Origin: Bin87 sp964502995
GTDB lineage: Bacteria; Chloroflexota; Dehalococcoidia; Lucifugimonadales; UBA3495
Assembly (NCBI GenBank): GCA_964502995.1
Contig: CAZCZB010000027.1
Coordinates: 1-35,021 of the forward strand
Direction: 5' to 3'
DNA: 35,021 bases
Both the position numbers and the translations under genes were made by a program. Position 1 is the stretch's first letter; each line of letters opens with the position of its first letter. A model generated the notes under the pieces. The model was not told the DNA's origin and did not search any database. It saw only the letters and a program-made list of their open reading frames with translations. Shown piece after piece: positions 1 to 8,249 of this stretch.

Positions 1-490
1 GCTCCAAACTCCATCGCCTCTATCCCTATCATTCCTAGATTGATCCGGTACTAGTCAGCGCCGAAAGAAAGTGTCATTGCTGAAAAGAAGTGTCATTGCG
101 AGTCCGCCTGCGGTGGACGCGGCAATCTCGCTGGCGCAGTTGAATCCGTAGGCCATCCCATTCCCGTCCATCGTAGGGGCAGGTTTCCGTAGGGGCAGGT
201 TTCAAACCTGCCCCCGCACTTCACAATTTACCGCCCGACGCAGCGGCCCACACAATTGCAAAGAGGCCGGCGCCCCGGCCCCCTTGTATCAGGCCCTTTC
301 GATTATTGTCGCACCGGTCAGTAGGCCGCTCGTGGTGCGGAACGTCCGCCTTTGGCGGGAGCCTGCCGTAGGCCCGCCTGTGGAGGATCGAACCGTGTGT
401 TACGTCCTTCGACAAGCTCGGGATGAGCGGGCAAGTAGCGCGATAATCGAAAGGCCCGGCCCCCTGCATCCCGTTGGATTGCGCGACCCG
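1..490. other. Gene-free left edge with palindromic repeats
   Basis: No convincing gene is seen here; the reading frames are antisense or repeat-derived. It holds a half copy of the GTCATTGCGAG...GCAATCTCG element (about 83-130), a doubled GTAGGGGCAGGTTT half-stem followed by its complement (about 173-217), a copy of the larger GGAACGTCCGCC palindrome (327-397), and a variant of the CCTTCGACAAGCTC repeat (about 407-430). Confidence 0.6.
327..397. repeat. Large intergenic palindrome, GGAACGTCCGCC type
   Basis: This repeat of about 70 bp reads GTGCGGAACGTCCGCC, then GGCGGGAGCCTGCCG, then GGATCGAACC, and folds on itself. Close relatives lie at 19301-19366 and 28301-28365, and rearranged versions at about 12210-12276 and 12520-12571. 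All copies are intergenic. It differs in sequence from the CATTGCGAG elements. Mobility is not shown for this family. Confidence 0.7.
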
Positions 491-1036
491 CTAGCTTGCG
501 CCGCCCAGGTTCGTTTCGGTGATCTCGATGTTATGGATGGCGATGCGCTCGGTGGGCTGGCTGTTCTCACCGCTGCGGCTCTGCCGGACGGGCGAGGTCG
601 CCAGGGCCTCCAGCACGTCGTCGCCGTCGGTGAGCATCCCGAAGATGGTGTAGTTGGGCGGCAGACCCACGTCCGCGCCGTGGACAACGAACCACTGGCT
701 GCCGTTGGTATTGGGACCGGCGTTGGCCATCGCCAGCGTGCCCCGCGTGTAGCTCCGCGTTACTTCCTCGTCGCGGAAGCGGTAGCCGGGTCCGCCGGTG
801 CCGTCGCCGCTGGGGCATCCCCCCTGGATCATGAACCCGTTGATCACGCGGTGGAACTGGTTGTCCTCGTAAAACCCGTCGCGGGCGAGGAAGACAAAGT
901 TGTTGACCGTCAGCGGCGCGACCTCGGACAGAAGCTCGATGGTCATGTCGCCCTTGTCGGTCTTGATCACGGCGTGATACCGCTTGGTGGCTTCTATCAC
1001 CAGTCCGGGCGGATTTTCGTACTGCTTTGGAGGCAT
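491..1036 (-). CDS. Cyclophilin-type peptidyl-prolyl cis-trans isomerase
   Basis: The 181 aa product is a single cyclophilin domain, which catalyses cis-trans isomerisation of Xaa-Pro bonds during protein folding. It shows FHRVINGFMIQGG (the active-site FHR and QGG region) and a variant of the GPNTNGSQFF core in which the usual Phe-Phe is Trp-Phe (NTNGSQWF). There is no signal peptide, so it is probably cytoplasmic. The ATG at 1036 follows AGGAG about 8 nt upstream on the minus strand. The length suits a single-domain bacterial PpiA/PpiB-like enzyme. It is transcribed divergently from the dehydrogenase at 1235. The family call is secure; the exact subfamily is not. Confidence 0.93.
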   Translation of the reverse strand: MPPKQYENPPGLVIEATKRYHAVIKTDKGDMTIELLSEVAPLTVNNFVFLARDGFYEDNQFHRVINGFMIQGGCPSGDGTGGPGYRFRDEEVTRSYTRGTLAMANAGPNTNGSQWFVVHGADVGLPPNYTIFGMLTDGDDVLEALATSPVRQSRSGENSQPTERIAIHNIEITETNLGGAS

Positions 1037-1088
1037 TGAGTCGTTCTCCTGAGGTTGATCGGATGAAGTTGATCGGATGAATAACTGC

Positions 1089-1161
1089 GGGGATTATACC
1101 CCACGATGTCCAGGGTATCCGAAATCGTGATTTATAATAGTAGTAGAGGCAAGCGCCTCTT
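1089..1161. promoter_or_regulatory. Divergent promoter region with leader hairpin
   Basis: A TATAAT hexamer on the plus strand (1133-1138) faces the dehydrogenase gene, and a TATAAT on the minus strand (1098-1093, inside a GGGG-ATTATA-CCCC palindrome) faces the cyclophilin gene. Neither has a clear -35 box. Downstream of the plus box, AGAGGC-AAGC-GCCTCT (1146-1161) followed by TTT forms a short hairpin in the dehydrogenase leader and could be an attenuator. Function is inferred. Confidence 0.45.
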
Positions 1162-1234
1162 TGCACCGCAATTCGACCCTCACGTAGCTTCGCTCCAACC
1201 ACCCAATAACTGAACCAAACAAGGAGGCGATGTT

Positions 1235-2302
1235 ATGGAAGTTCTCAACAAGATGGCCAGGCACGGGCACGAGCAGGTCTCGATGTACAGCGACCCTGAC
1301 ACCGGCCTGCGCGGCATAATCGCCATCCACGACACCACGCTGGGTCCCTCCTGCGGAGGCACCCGAATGTGGCCCTATGCCACCGAGGCCGACGCTCTGG
1401 CCGACGCTCTGCGCCTGTCCCAGGCCATGACCTACAAATCGGCCGCGGCCGGCCTGAACCTCGGCGGAGGCAAGGGTGTGATCATCGGGGACCCCCGAAC
1501 CGACAAGACCGAAGGACTGCTGCGGGCCTGGGGCCGCTTTGTCGACACCCTGGGCGGCCGTTACCTCACCACCACTGACGTGGGCACCACCGGCCGCGAC
1601 CTCGAGTCGGTCCACCAGGAAACCGGCCACGTGGTCGGACTTGACGTAACGCTGGGAGGCAGCGGCGACACGTCAATCATGACCGGCCTCGGCATCTACA
1701 TGGGCATGCGCGCCTGCGCCGCCGACGTGTGGGGAACCGACTCCCTGCGCGGCAAGACGGTTGCCATGCAGGGCTTTGGCAAGGTGGCGTCCCACACCGC
1801 GGGCCACCTGCTGGAGGACGACGTCCGCGTCATCGCCACCGACATCAACGAGACGGCGCTGGACAAGGCGCGGCAGATGGGCGTCAAGGTGGTGAACCCC
1901 GATGCCATCTACGACACGGAGTGCGACATCTTCGCGCCGTGCGCGCTGGGCGGCGTCATCAACAGCGAGACCATCGACCGCCTGCGCTGCCGCATCGTGG
2001 CCGGCGGCGCCAACAACCAGCTCGCGACCCCGGAGGACGGCGAGGAACTGCACCGCAGGGGCATCGTCTATGCGCCCGACTTCCTGATCAACGCCGGCGG
2101 AATCATCAACGCCGCCGCCGAAATCGGCCAGCCGTACAACCCCGACCGCTCGCGCCAGCAGACCGAGCGCATCTACGAGCAGATGGCGGCGGTTCTCGCC
2201 ACGTCCGGCAAGAAGGAAATCTCCACGGCCAAAGCAGCCGACCTCCTGGCCGAAAAGCGTCTCGACTCTGTAAGGCGCGTGCGCGGTATCTGGCGCGGCT
2301 AA
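1235..2302 (+). CDS. Leu/Glu/Phe/Val dehydrogenase (leucine dehydrogenase-like)
   Basis: The 355 aa protein belongs to the amino-acid dehydrogenase superfamily, which interconverts an L-amino acid and its 2-oxo acid with NAD(P)+ and release of ammonia. The substrate-side domain carries GLNLGGGKGVI, with the Lys used for substrate and catalysis, and TTDVGTT. The dinucleotide-binding domain follows with GFGKVASHTAGHL, then APCALGGVIN and VAGGANNQL, typical of leucine and phenylalanine dehydrogenases. The length matches leucine dehydrogenase (about 350-370 aa). The start is set by AAGGAGG at 1221-1227, 7 nt before the ATG. It stands alone on the plus strand and could feed branched-chain amino acids into catabolism. 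Substrate preference cannot be read from sequence alone. Confidence 0.9.
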   Translation: MEVLNKMARHGHEQVSMYSDPDTGLRGIIAIHDTTLGPSCGGTRMWPYATEADALADALRLSQAMTYKSAAAGLNLGGGKGVIIGDPRTDKTEGLLRAWGRFVDTLGGRYLTTTDVGTTGRDLESVHQETGHVVGLDVTLGGSGDTSIMTGLGIYMGMRACAADVWGTDSLRGKTVAMQGFGKVASHTAGHLLEDDVRVIATDINETALDKARQMGVKVVNPDAIYDTECDIFAPCALGGVINSETIDRLRCRIVAGGANNQLATPEDGEELHRRGIVYAPDFLINAGGIINAAAEIGQPYNPDRSRQQTERIYEQMAAVLATSGKKEISTAKAADLLAEKRLDSVRRVRGIWRG

Positions 2303-2311
2303 CCGTTGGCT

Positions 2312-2344
2312 CCGCTCATCCTGAGCCTGTCGATGGATGAGCGG
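2312..2344. repeat. Short palindrome of the CTGAGCCTGTCGA family
   Basis: CCGCTCATCC-TGAGCCTGTCGA-TGGATGAGCGG forms an imperfect palindrome just after the dehydrogenase stop. Relatives occur at about 12483-12505, 13327-13387, 30323-30345 and 34864-34916, always between genes. This motif is widespread in environmental genomes as an intergenic repeat; its role is unknown. Confidence 0.7.
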
Positions 2345-2429
2345 AACACACACCAAACGTGGTAGAGGCGACGCACGCGACGCCCCCACGTCTGATAACG
2401 ACCACCATCAGGGCAAACCAACCGGCGCA

Positions 2430-2456
2430 GGGGCGGGTCTGGGACCCGCCCCTCTC
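2430..2456. terminator. Hairpin between convergent genes
   Basis: GGGGCGGGTC and GACCCGCCCC form a perfect 10-bp stem with a 3-nt loop, followed by a pyrimidine tract (TCTCGTTT). It lies between the converging dehydrogenase and DUF3179 genes, so it may act as a terminator on either strand. The T-run is weak. Confidence 0.5.
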
Positions 2457-2500
2457 GTTTGCTCCGATGCGCCGCCGCGATACCCCCGCCCCGCCGGCGC

Positions 2501-3877
2501 CTACGACTCGTTGGGATACACCACCGTATCAGGCCGGTACACGGCCCACGAGAACCACAATTGCCCGATGCGTCCGGGAATCGGTGTGAGTTGAGTCCCA
2601 ACCAGCGGGCCATCTACCGCCAGTCCGAATATGTTCCACTCGCTGCCGGTCTCGGTGTCGGTGATGCTGCCGTCGGCGTCGGCGGTGAAGGTGAGCATCG
2701 AGCCGTCGGGCGCGACCGGCGAGAAGATGCCCGCCGTCCCAACGTCGCGGCCCGATTTCACGGAACCTCGATCCAGCGCCGAGGCCGTGCCAGGCGTCCA
2801 GAAGACCACGACATCCTCCCCGGCCACATTCGCGGAAACCACCCGCTCCTCCGACAATGTGGTGAATGATACCGCCCACGCATCGCCGCCGCGCTCCAGG
2901 GCGACCACCCGCTCCACGGCCGGCAAACGCGGATCCTCCGGCCCGTCGAACAGGAAGGGCGAACTGCCCGGGCGATCATAGCCGGCGTAGGGGTTTGACC
3001 CGTAAGACCTCCCGGAGTCGGGGCGAGACAGCACCCTGCCGTCGGGGAAACTATCCTTGAAATCGGCCCAGGACACTATGGAGAGATATATCTGCTCCAG
3101 CTTGCGACCGGCGTAGTGGCCGATCACGCCCTCGCCGCCGAATTCCTGCCACCACGACTCGGTCTGGCGGTCGTACATCAGCAGGTTGCTGTCGCGCAGC
3201 GCGCCGGTGGTCCCGAAATCCAGGATGTTTCCGTCAACCGTCCGCCTGAACACGAAGGCGGTATTACAGAGTGGTCAAAACGTGATGACGACGGGTTCAC
3301 CGCCCACCGTATCGTTCACCAGTTCGTGCCACACCATCACCTGCACCGGGTAGGCGCGGGCGTCTCCGTTGATGTCCACCACCTGCACGGCTTCCAGGTC
3401 GTCGAGCCAATCGTCAGCATCGGCCACCGACTCAAACTGCGGGTCGTCGATGGACGGGATGCCGTCCTTGGGCGGCCCGCCGGTCATGATCTCATCGAAC
3501 GAAATGGTGCTACGAGTGAAATCAGTTGCCCACGGGGCACGCAACTGGCGCTCGTATTTGGCCTGGACTCGTGCCGCCTCTTCCGCGTCAACAGTCATCA
3601 CTATTCCCTCGGATGACGCAGGGATCGAAGTCGCCGCCGGCAGGGAAGTGGCTTCAGCGCTGAGGGCGGCGGTAGGCAGGTTGGTCGCCTCCGCTTGCAC
3701 GCCCGTGGTCGGCAGGGAAGTCGCCGCCGGCAGCGTCGGCGCCGTGTCTGCTCCGGATGCTTGCGGAGTCAGCAAAGGTCCCCCGGACGAGGGTTGCTGG
3801 CTCGGCGCGCAGGCCAACGAAAGCGCCACGAGTACAATGACCCCGGCAGCCAGGACGGCCCACCGGTTTGAATTCAT
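2501..3877 (-). CDS. DUF3179 lipoprotein, probable selenoprotein (in-frame TGA, UPLC motif)
   Basis: Two reading frames (upper part ending at 3275, lower part beginning near 3253) lie in the same frame and are separated only by one TGA at 3277-3275 and seven sense codons. Read through, they give one 458 aa DUF3179 protein. Residues 1-25 form a signal peptide ending in LSLAC, so a lipoprotein outside the membrane is likely. The family core follows: NGDARAYPVQVMVWHELVNDTVGGEPVVITF, here cut as NGDARAYP, WHELVNDTVGG and VVITF, then [TGA]-PLCNTAF, FGTTGALRDSNLLMYDR and WFSWAVYRPDT near the C-terminus. Family members have CPLC at this point, from memory; here TGA replaces the first Cys, giving U201-P-L-C204, a redox-type UxxC. 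A SECIS-like hairpin follows the TGA. TGA is a normal stop elsewhere in the window. The start was chosen at MNSNRW because it gives a tidy signal peptide; an upstream ATG at 3913 is possible. Neither has a strong ribosome site. Biochemical function of DUF3179 is unknown. The alternative is a nonsense mutation or sequencing error. Confidence 0.8.
3238..3277 (-). promoter_or_regulatory. UGA codon and candidate bacterial SECIS element
   Basis: On the minus strand the TGA (3277-3275) is followed after 13 nt by CCGCCT-TCGTGTTC-AGGCGG, a perfect 6-bp stem with an 8-nt loop containing G (3261-3242). CTGT and ACGG just outside (3269-3266 and 3241-3238) can extend the stem across an internal AATA bulge. 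The distance from UGA to the loop is about 19 nt, within the range known for bacterial SECIS hairpins read by SelB. The G is the third loop base rather than first or second, a small departure from common models. Confidence 0.6.
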
Positions 3878-3966
3878 CAGGAGTGCGGCGCGTTGTAAAG
3901 GTATGCAAAACATGTGATACTATTGCCATCGTTCATCGCATATCTTTTGCAGAAGGAACTGTCCCA

Positions 3967-4206
3967 ATGACCACTCCAAATCCCACCCTGGAAGAACGTG
4001 TGAGCATATTGGAAGCACGTTTTGATACGGTATTGCCGACTTTGGCCACCAAGGAAGATATAGCCCGCCTGGAAGGCAAAATAGATGCCAATAACGAACG
4101 GCTGGAAGGCAAGATTAACACGATGGGCTACCAGTTGTTGATCAGGGTCACGGGTGTCATGGCCGCTGTGGCTGCCATTGCCGTTGCTGCGGCCAGGTTC
4201 CTTTAA
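3967..4206 (+). CDS. Small coiled-coil protein with C-terminal membrane anchor
   Basis: The 79 aa product has a helical heptad-like N-terminal part (LEERVSILEARF, then LATKEDIARLEGKID and NNERLEGKIN) and a hydrophobic C-terminal segment (about residues 55-78, rich in Ala, Val and Ile). This layout is common in small DUF1640-like or phage-type coiled-coil membrane proteins. The ATG at 3967 is preceded by AGAAGGA at 3951-3957, which rules out the longer upstream frame. Function is unknown; a role as a membrane-attached coiled-coil partner is only a guess. A strong terminator follows directly. Confidence 0.75.
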   Translation: MTTPNPTLEERVSILEARFDTVLPTLATKEDIARLEGKIDANNERLEGKINTMGYQLLIRVTGVMAAVAAIAVAAARFL

Positions 4207-4213
4207 GATACGA

Positions 4214-4254
4214 ACGGGAGGCTGCGGCGGATTGCCAGGCCTCCCGTCCTTTTG
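4214..4254. terminator. Rho-independent terminator after the small coiled-coil gene
   Basis: ACGGGAGGC and GCCTCCCGT form a perfect 9-bp stem around a 16-nt loop, followed by CCTTTTGT. It lies 8 nt after the stop of the plus-strand gene and faces the end of the permease gene on the minus strand. Confidence 0.75.
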
Positions 4255-4272
4255 TCCTCAATTGACCGGCGA

Positions 4273-5181
4273 TTAGCGGCCGCGCAGGCGCGGGTCAAAC
4301 ACGTCGCGCAGCGCGTCGCCCAGCAGGTTGAATCCCATCACCACCATGAAAATCGCCAGGCCTGGGGATATGGCAAGCCACGGACCGGCTTTGACGTGGG
4401 CCGCAGCCGCGCGAACCAGCATCCCGCCCCAGCTTGGCTGGTCGGGCGGAGTGCCCACACCCAGGAACGACAGCGACGATTCAATGATGATGGCGAAACC
4501 CAGGTAGTACGTCGCCAGCACCAGGTAGGTGGCGAAGCAGTTGGGCACTATATGTCGCAGGATGATCCGCCAGGGCGGAGCCCCGATCGCCAGCGCAGCC
4601 GTGACGTAGTCCAGCTCTCGCAGCGATAATACCTGCGACCGTACCGTTCTGATCACCGGCGCGATCATGCCGATCACGATGGCCAGGATGACGGTGTTCA
4701 GCGACGGCGTCACCACCGCCATGATCGCCAGAGCGATCAGCAGGCCAGGCAGCGACATCAGGGAGTCGACGATGCGCTGCGACACGGTGTCCACGATGCC
4801 GCCGGCATACGTGAGCGCCACGCCGATGATGAAGCTGCCGGTGATTCCCACCACCACGCTGCCCAGACCAACGTACAGCGAAATGCGCGCGCCGTAGATC
4901 AGTCGGCTCAATACGTCCCGGCCAACATAGTCGGCGCCGAGAAGGTGATTTGCGTTGGGAGCTTCCCACGGCGCGGCGGGCGTGGACCTGGGATCGTAGG
5001 GGGCCAGCACGGGCGCCAGCGCGGCCACTACTACCAGCACAATCACAATCAGGCCGCCGACCGCGCCCAGTGGCTTCGTGCGAACGAAACGCTTGAGTCC
5101 GGTCCATGAACGCGCTGCCAACCCGGGGGCGGGAAGCTCTTCACGGGCTATAGTTGCCTGTTCTGTGGTTTGATCAATCAT
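4273..5181 (-). CDS. ABC transporter permease, DppC/OppC type
   Basis: The 302 aa protein is the second membrane subunit of a dipeptide/oligopeptide/nickel-type importer. It has a short cytoplasmic N-terminus, a first membrane span at about residues 37-60 (GGLIVIVLVVVAALAPVLAPY) followed by the family-typical periplasmic DP-rich loop with HLLGADYVGRDVLSRLIYG, then the core permease domain. The EAA-type loop reads IGAPPWRIILRHIVPN and the C-terminal end carries ESSLSFLGVGTPPDQPSWGGML, a hallmark of DppC. It is the last gene of the operon starting at 8249 and lies 52 nt after the DppB gene. No ATPase gene follows in this window, so the ATPases must be encoded elsewhere. The substrate (peptide, nickel or other) is not fixed by sequence. 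Confidence 0.93.
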   Translation of the reverse strand: MIDQTTEQATIAREELPAPGLAARSWTGLKRFVRTKPLGAVGGLIVIVLVVVAALAPVLAPYDPRSTPAAPWEAPNANHLLGADYVGRDVLSRLIYGARISLYVGLGSVVVGITGSFIIGVALTYAGGIVDTVSQRIVDSLMSLPGLLIALAIMAVVTPSLNTVILAIVIGMIAPVIRTVRSQVLSLRELDYVTAALAIGAPPWRIILRHIVPNCFATYLVLATYYLGFAIIIESSLSFLGVGTPPDQPSWGGMLVRAAAAHVKAGPWLAISPGLAIFMVVMGFNLLGDALRDVFDPRLRGR

Positions 5182-5233
5182 GGCAACACCTGCCGATGGG
5201 AACTTGCTGTCGTCTGCTCATTCGGGCCCTCGC

Positions 5234-6193
5234 CTACGAGTAGCGGATGCGCGGGTCCAGGATGCCGTAGAGCATATCGATGATCAGGTTGAGCAGCAGC
5301 ACTACCGCCGCCGTCATCAGGATCACGCCCTGGATCACCGGGAAATCACGGTGGTTTATCGCGTCAATCAGGAGATTGCCAACGCCCGGAACGACGAAAA
5401 TCTGCTCAACGATGATGACTCCGCCCAGCAAACGTCCGAACTGGTAGCCCGAAACCGTGACCACCGGCAGCAGGGCGTTTTTCAGCGCGTGGCGACCCAC
5501 CACGACCCACTCGCGCAGGCCTTTGGAACGAGCCGTCCTCATGTAGTCCTCTCGCATCACTTCCAGCATCGCCGATCTCGTGACGCGGGCGGTGAACGCC
5601 ATGTCGTGGAACCCGATCACCGCCGCGGGCAGCAACATCAATTTCAGGTTCTGCACTGGATCTTCCCATAAGTGGGCGTATTCCAGCGGCGGCAGCCAGC
5701 CCGTGCCATACACCAGCGCATAAATCACCAGCACTCCTATCCAGAAGGTCGGCATGGCGATGCCCACCAGCGCAACGACCCGGCTGGCGTAGTCCACGCC
5801 CGAGTCCTGTTTCATCGCTGACAGAATGCCCAATGGCACGGCGGTGACAAAGGCCATGATAATGGCCAGCACTGCCAGTTCGAAGGTTCTGGCGAAACGC
5901 TCCACCAGTTCCAGCCCGAATGGCTGGCCATAGTAGAGGGATATACCCAGGTCGCCGCGGACGACGCCCCACAGCCAGTCGGCGTATTGCACGTAGATCG
6001 GGCGGTTCAGGCCCAGGTCCTCGCGCAGCCGCTCAAAGTCTTCGGTGGTGACCGTCCCGCTGGCGTCCTCTCCGGTGAGCAGGAAAACTGCGGCGTCCCC
6101 CGGCACTATGGAGAACAGCCCGAACACCAGAATGGTGGCCAGCAGCATGGTGGGTATGAAGAGGAGAAATCTTCGGATCAGGTACTGAGACAT
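5234..6193 (-). CDS. ABC transporter permease, DppB/OppB type
   Basis: The 319 aa protein is the first membrane subunit of the same importer. It opens with the typical short MSQYLIRRFLLFIPTMLLATILVFGLF span, continues with the periplasmic segment containing LREDLGLNRPIYVQYADWL and GDLGISL, and has the permease domain with ARSKGLREWVVVGRHALKNALLPVVT, the EAA loop that contacts the ATPase. It ends with DPRIRYS, as expected for the family. AGGAGTTGAGGA just before the ATG at 6193 supports the start. It follows the binding protein gene after a 112-nt gap that contains a strong hairpin, a layout often seen where the binding protein must be made in excess. Confidence 0.93.
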   Translation of the reverse strand: MSQYLIRRFLLFIPTMLLATILVFGLFSIVPGDAAVFLLTGEDASGTVTTEDFERLREDLGLNRPIYVQYADWLWGVVRGDLGISLYYGQPFGLELVERFARTFELAVLAIIMAFVTAVPLGILSAMKQDSGVDYASRVVALVGIAMPTFWIGVLVIYALVYGTGWLPPLEYAHLWEDPVQNLKLMLLPAAVIGFHDMAFTARVTRSAMLEVMREDYMRTARSKGLREWVVVGRHALKNALLPVVTVSGYQFGRLLGGVIIVEQIFVVPGVGNLLIDAINHRDFPVIQGVILMTAAVVLLLNLIIDMLYGILDPRIRYS

Positions 6194-6248
6194 TCCTCAA
6201 CTCCTGCCGGCATTACCAGCAAAGCGATTCTCGTCATTCTACATGATT

Positions 6249-6277
6249 GGCCGGCCCTCATCTGTAAAGGACCGGCC
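6249..6277. promoter_or_regulatory. Intercistronic hairpin between binding protein and permease genes
   Basis: GGCCGGTCC and GGGCCGGCC on the minus strand form a 9-bp stem (one U-G pair) around an 11-nt loop. No T-run follows. In transporter operons such hairpins often protect the upstream binding-protein mRNA or end part of the transcripts; that role is inferred here. Confidence 0.5.
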
Positions 6278-6305
6278 AGGAAATGTGTCGCTCTTTGCGC
6301 CAGGG

Positions 6306-8249
6306 TTACGGCCGGTAGCCCCGGTCAGTGTTGGCGCTGTGGTCGCAGGCCGACGCTTCACCGCCAGCCCACCACACATGGTCCCACTTCTTGACGAGCT
6401 GAACCGTCGGCGGGTAGTGGTAGTTGCGGATACGGCAGTCGAACGCGCCGCCGCTGGAGTACCACAACACGGGCAGCCAGTGGCTATCGCCCCGGTGCAG
6501 AATTTCTGCCAGCGCTTCCAGGTGACTCTGGCGAACCGACGGGTCAACCTCACGGTTCTGCAGGTCTATCAACTCGTCAACCTCGTCGTCCTGCCAGTTG
6601 TGCGGGTTGCGGAGCACGTCCTGCAGATAGAACTGGTTGATGATGTCGCCCGGGTCTCTCAGGATAATTCCCGTTCCAACACCGTCAAAGTTCGCCACGC
6701 CATCCCGCAAACCGACGTACATGGTAGCCAGGTCGGTGGGCTGAATAACAATGTTGATGTTGAGGTCTTCACGCAACTGTGGCGCAACCGTCTCTGCCGT
6801 GGACAGCGAGGGGTTGCTGTTCACCACGTTGTGCGTAATCTCGAAGCCGTCGGGATAGCCGGCCTCGGTGAGGAGTTGACGGGCCTCGGCCAACGCCGCT
6901 TCCCGGTCTCCGTAGGCCACGTTGTTGGTGCGCAGCTCTTCCAGGTCTTCCACCACGCCGGGCGCGAAGAACGTGCCGGGCTGGCCGAATCCCAGGATGG
7001 CCTTTTCCACGGCGTTGTCCCGGTCTATGCCCAGGTACATCGCCCGACGTACCCGCGGGTCGTCAAACGGGGGCTTCTGATGGTTCAGGAAGAACGCCTG
7101 AACGCCGGAAGCTTCCAGGATGACCGCGCGGACGCGACCGTTGGTGTCCTCTTCCAGGCGGGCCATGTCTTCAGGGCGGTTGCTGCCGGTCACCGGCTGG
7201 TAGGTGCCGTAAACCTGTCCGGCCTGCAGCGCCGACAGGCGGCGGGCGGTGTCCCGGATCAGGAATATCTTCAAGCCGTCGAAGAAGGGCCGGCCGGTCT
7301 TGAAGTAATCGGGGTTCCGGTCGTAGGAATATCCGGAGTCCTTTTCCCATTCCCGCAGCATCCAGGGGCCGGATCCGATGAGGCTGTCCGGCGATCCGGC
7401 GCTGATGGCGGAAAGCGCCTCAGCCTGGGTCCTGCCGGTGTTGGCCTGTTCCTGCGTGAGGTTCTCGGCCACGTGCTTGGGGTACACCTTCATGTAGTCC
7501 GAGGCCAGGTTGGGCAGGAAGCCGGCGGCCGGGAACCGCAGCGGAATCTTTACCGTCTTGGGGTCAATGGCCTCAGCGGTGCCGTGAACCACGAAGTTGT
7601 TGAGGAAGCCGGTTCGCGCGCGGAGCACGCCCTCCTCAACCTGACCCAGCGTGATCCGGTCGATGGAGAACACCACGTCCTCGGCTTCGACGGGATGGCC
7701 GTCGCTGAAGGTGGCGTCGGGATGCAGGTTGAATATGTAACCTACTTCGCTGCCGTCATCATAGAATTCCCAATCCACCGCCAGGTCACCAATGATCTCG
7801 TTGGTGTTGATGGGGTTGTATTCCAGAATCTGGTTGAACCGCGGCCCGGACGGAATCAGCACGGTGTTCATGGAACCGCCGTAGTGAACATCCCAGAAGC
7901 CGGGGTTGCTGGTGGCTACCAGCGGGAAATCGCCGCGATAGTGCTGGGCCTCGCCCTCCTGCCACCAGTTGGGCCTTTCTTCAATCGACACAACGGCGGT
8001 GGGCACGGGCACCGCGGTCGGAGCGACCTGCAGGTTGGCCGTGGGGGTTGGCTCCTGGACTCCGGCGAAGGGGTCCAGGGTGGGCTCAGCGGCCGGCTGC
8101 GCCGGTGCGCTGCCGCTGCTGCTGCTGCCGCCGCCGGTGTCCGTGGGCGTCTCGGTAGCCGCTCCACCGCAGGCGACAAGCACCACAGTGAGAGCCAACG
8201 CGCCAAGCGCCAGCAGTGTTCTGGGATGCCAGAATCTTCGCAAATCCAT
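6306..8249 (-). CDS. Extracellular solute-binding lipoprotein, family 5 (SBP_bac_5)
   Basis: The 647 aa protein captures the ligand for the DppB/DppC permeases. Residues 1-26 form a lipoprotein signal ending in LVAC, with Cys27 followed by a Gly/Ser/Thr/Pro-rich linker to about residue 90. The family 5 fold follows, with DWEFYDDGSEVGYIFNLHPD and FSDGHPVEAEDVVFSIDR near residues 160-200, the standard signature region, and DDPRVRRAMYLGIDRD further on. The length is at the upper end for DppA/OppA-like proteins because of the linker. GGGAGG precedes the ATG at 8249. A promoter at 8355-8383 probably drives the three-gene operon. The C-terminal part has two Cys (FDCRIRNY and ASACDH) that could pair. 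Ligand unknown; a peptide is the default guess. Confidence 0.93.
   Translation of the reverse strand: MDLRRFWHPRTLLALGALALTVVLVACGGAATETPTDTGGGSSSSGSAPAQPAAEPTLDPFAGVQEPTPTANLQVAPTAVPVPTAVVSIEERPNWWQEGEAQHYRGDFPLVATSNPGFWDVHYGGSMNTVLIPSGPRFNQILEYNPINTNEIIGDLAVDWEFYDDGSEVGYIFNLHPDATFSDGHPVEAEDVVFSIDRITLGQVEEGVLRARTGFLNNFVVHGTAEAIDPKTVKIPLRFPAAGFLPNLASDYMKVYPKHVAENLTQEQANTGRTQAEALSAISAGSPDSLIGSGPWMLREWEKDSGYSYDRNPDYFKTGRPFFDGLKIFLIRDTARRLSALQAGQVYGTYQPVTGSNRPEDMARLEEDTNGRVRAVILEASGVQAFFLNHQKPPFDDPRVRRAMYLGIDRDNAVEKAILGFGQPGTFFAPGVVEDLEELRTNNVAYGDREAALAEARQLLTEAGYPDGFEITHNVVNSNPSLSTAETVAPQLREDLNINIVIQPTDLATMYVGLRDGVANFDGVGTGIILRDPGDIINQFYLQDVLRNPHNWQDDEVDELIDLQNREVDPSVRQSHLEALAEILHRGDSHWLPVLWYSSGGAFDCRIRNYHYPPTVQLVKKWDHVWWAGGEASACDHSANTDRGYRP

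Noticed and set aside
284..1039. Open frame of 251 aa on the plus strand
   Set aside because: It is antisense to the clear cyclophilin gene and has no recognisable domain; high GC keeps opposite frames open.
2501..3913. Reading the DUF3179 region as two separate genes or a pseudogene
   Set aside because: Both halves are in one frame with only a TGA between them, the TGA sits at a conserved Cys codon and a SECIS-like hairpin follows; decay would be expected to leave other lesions.
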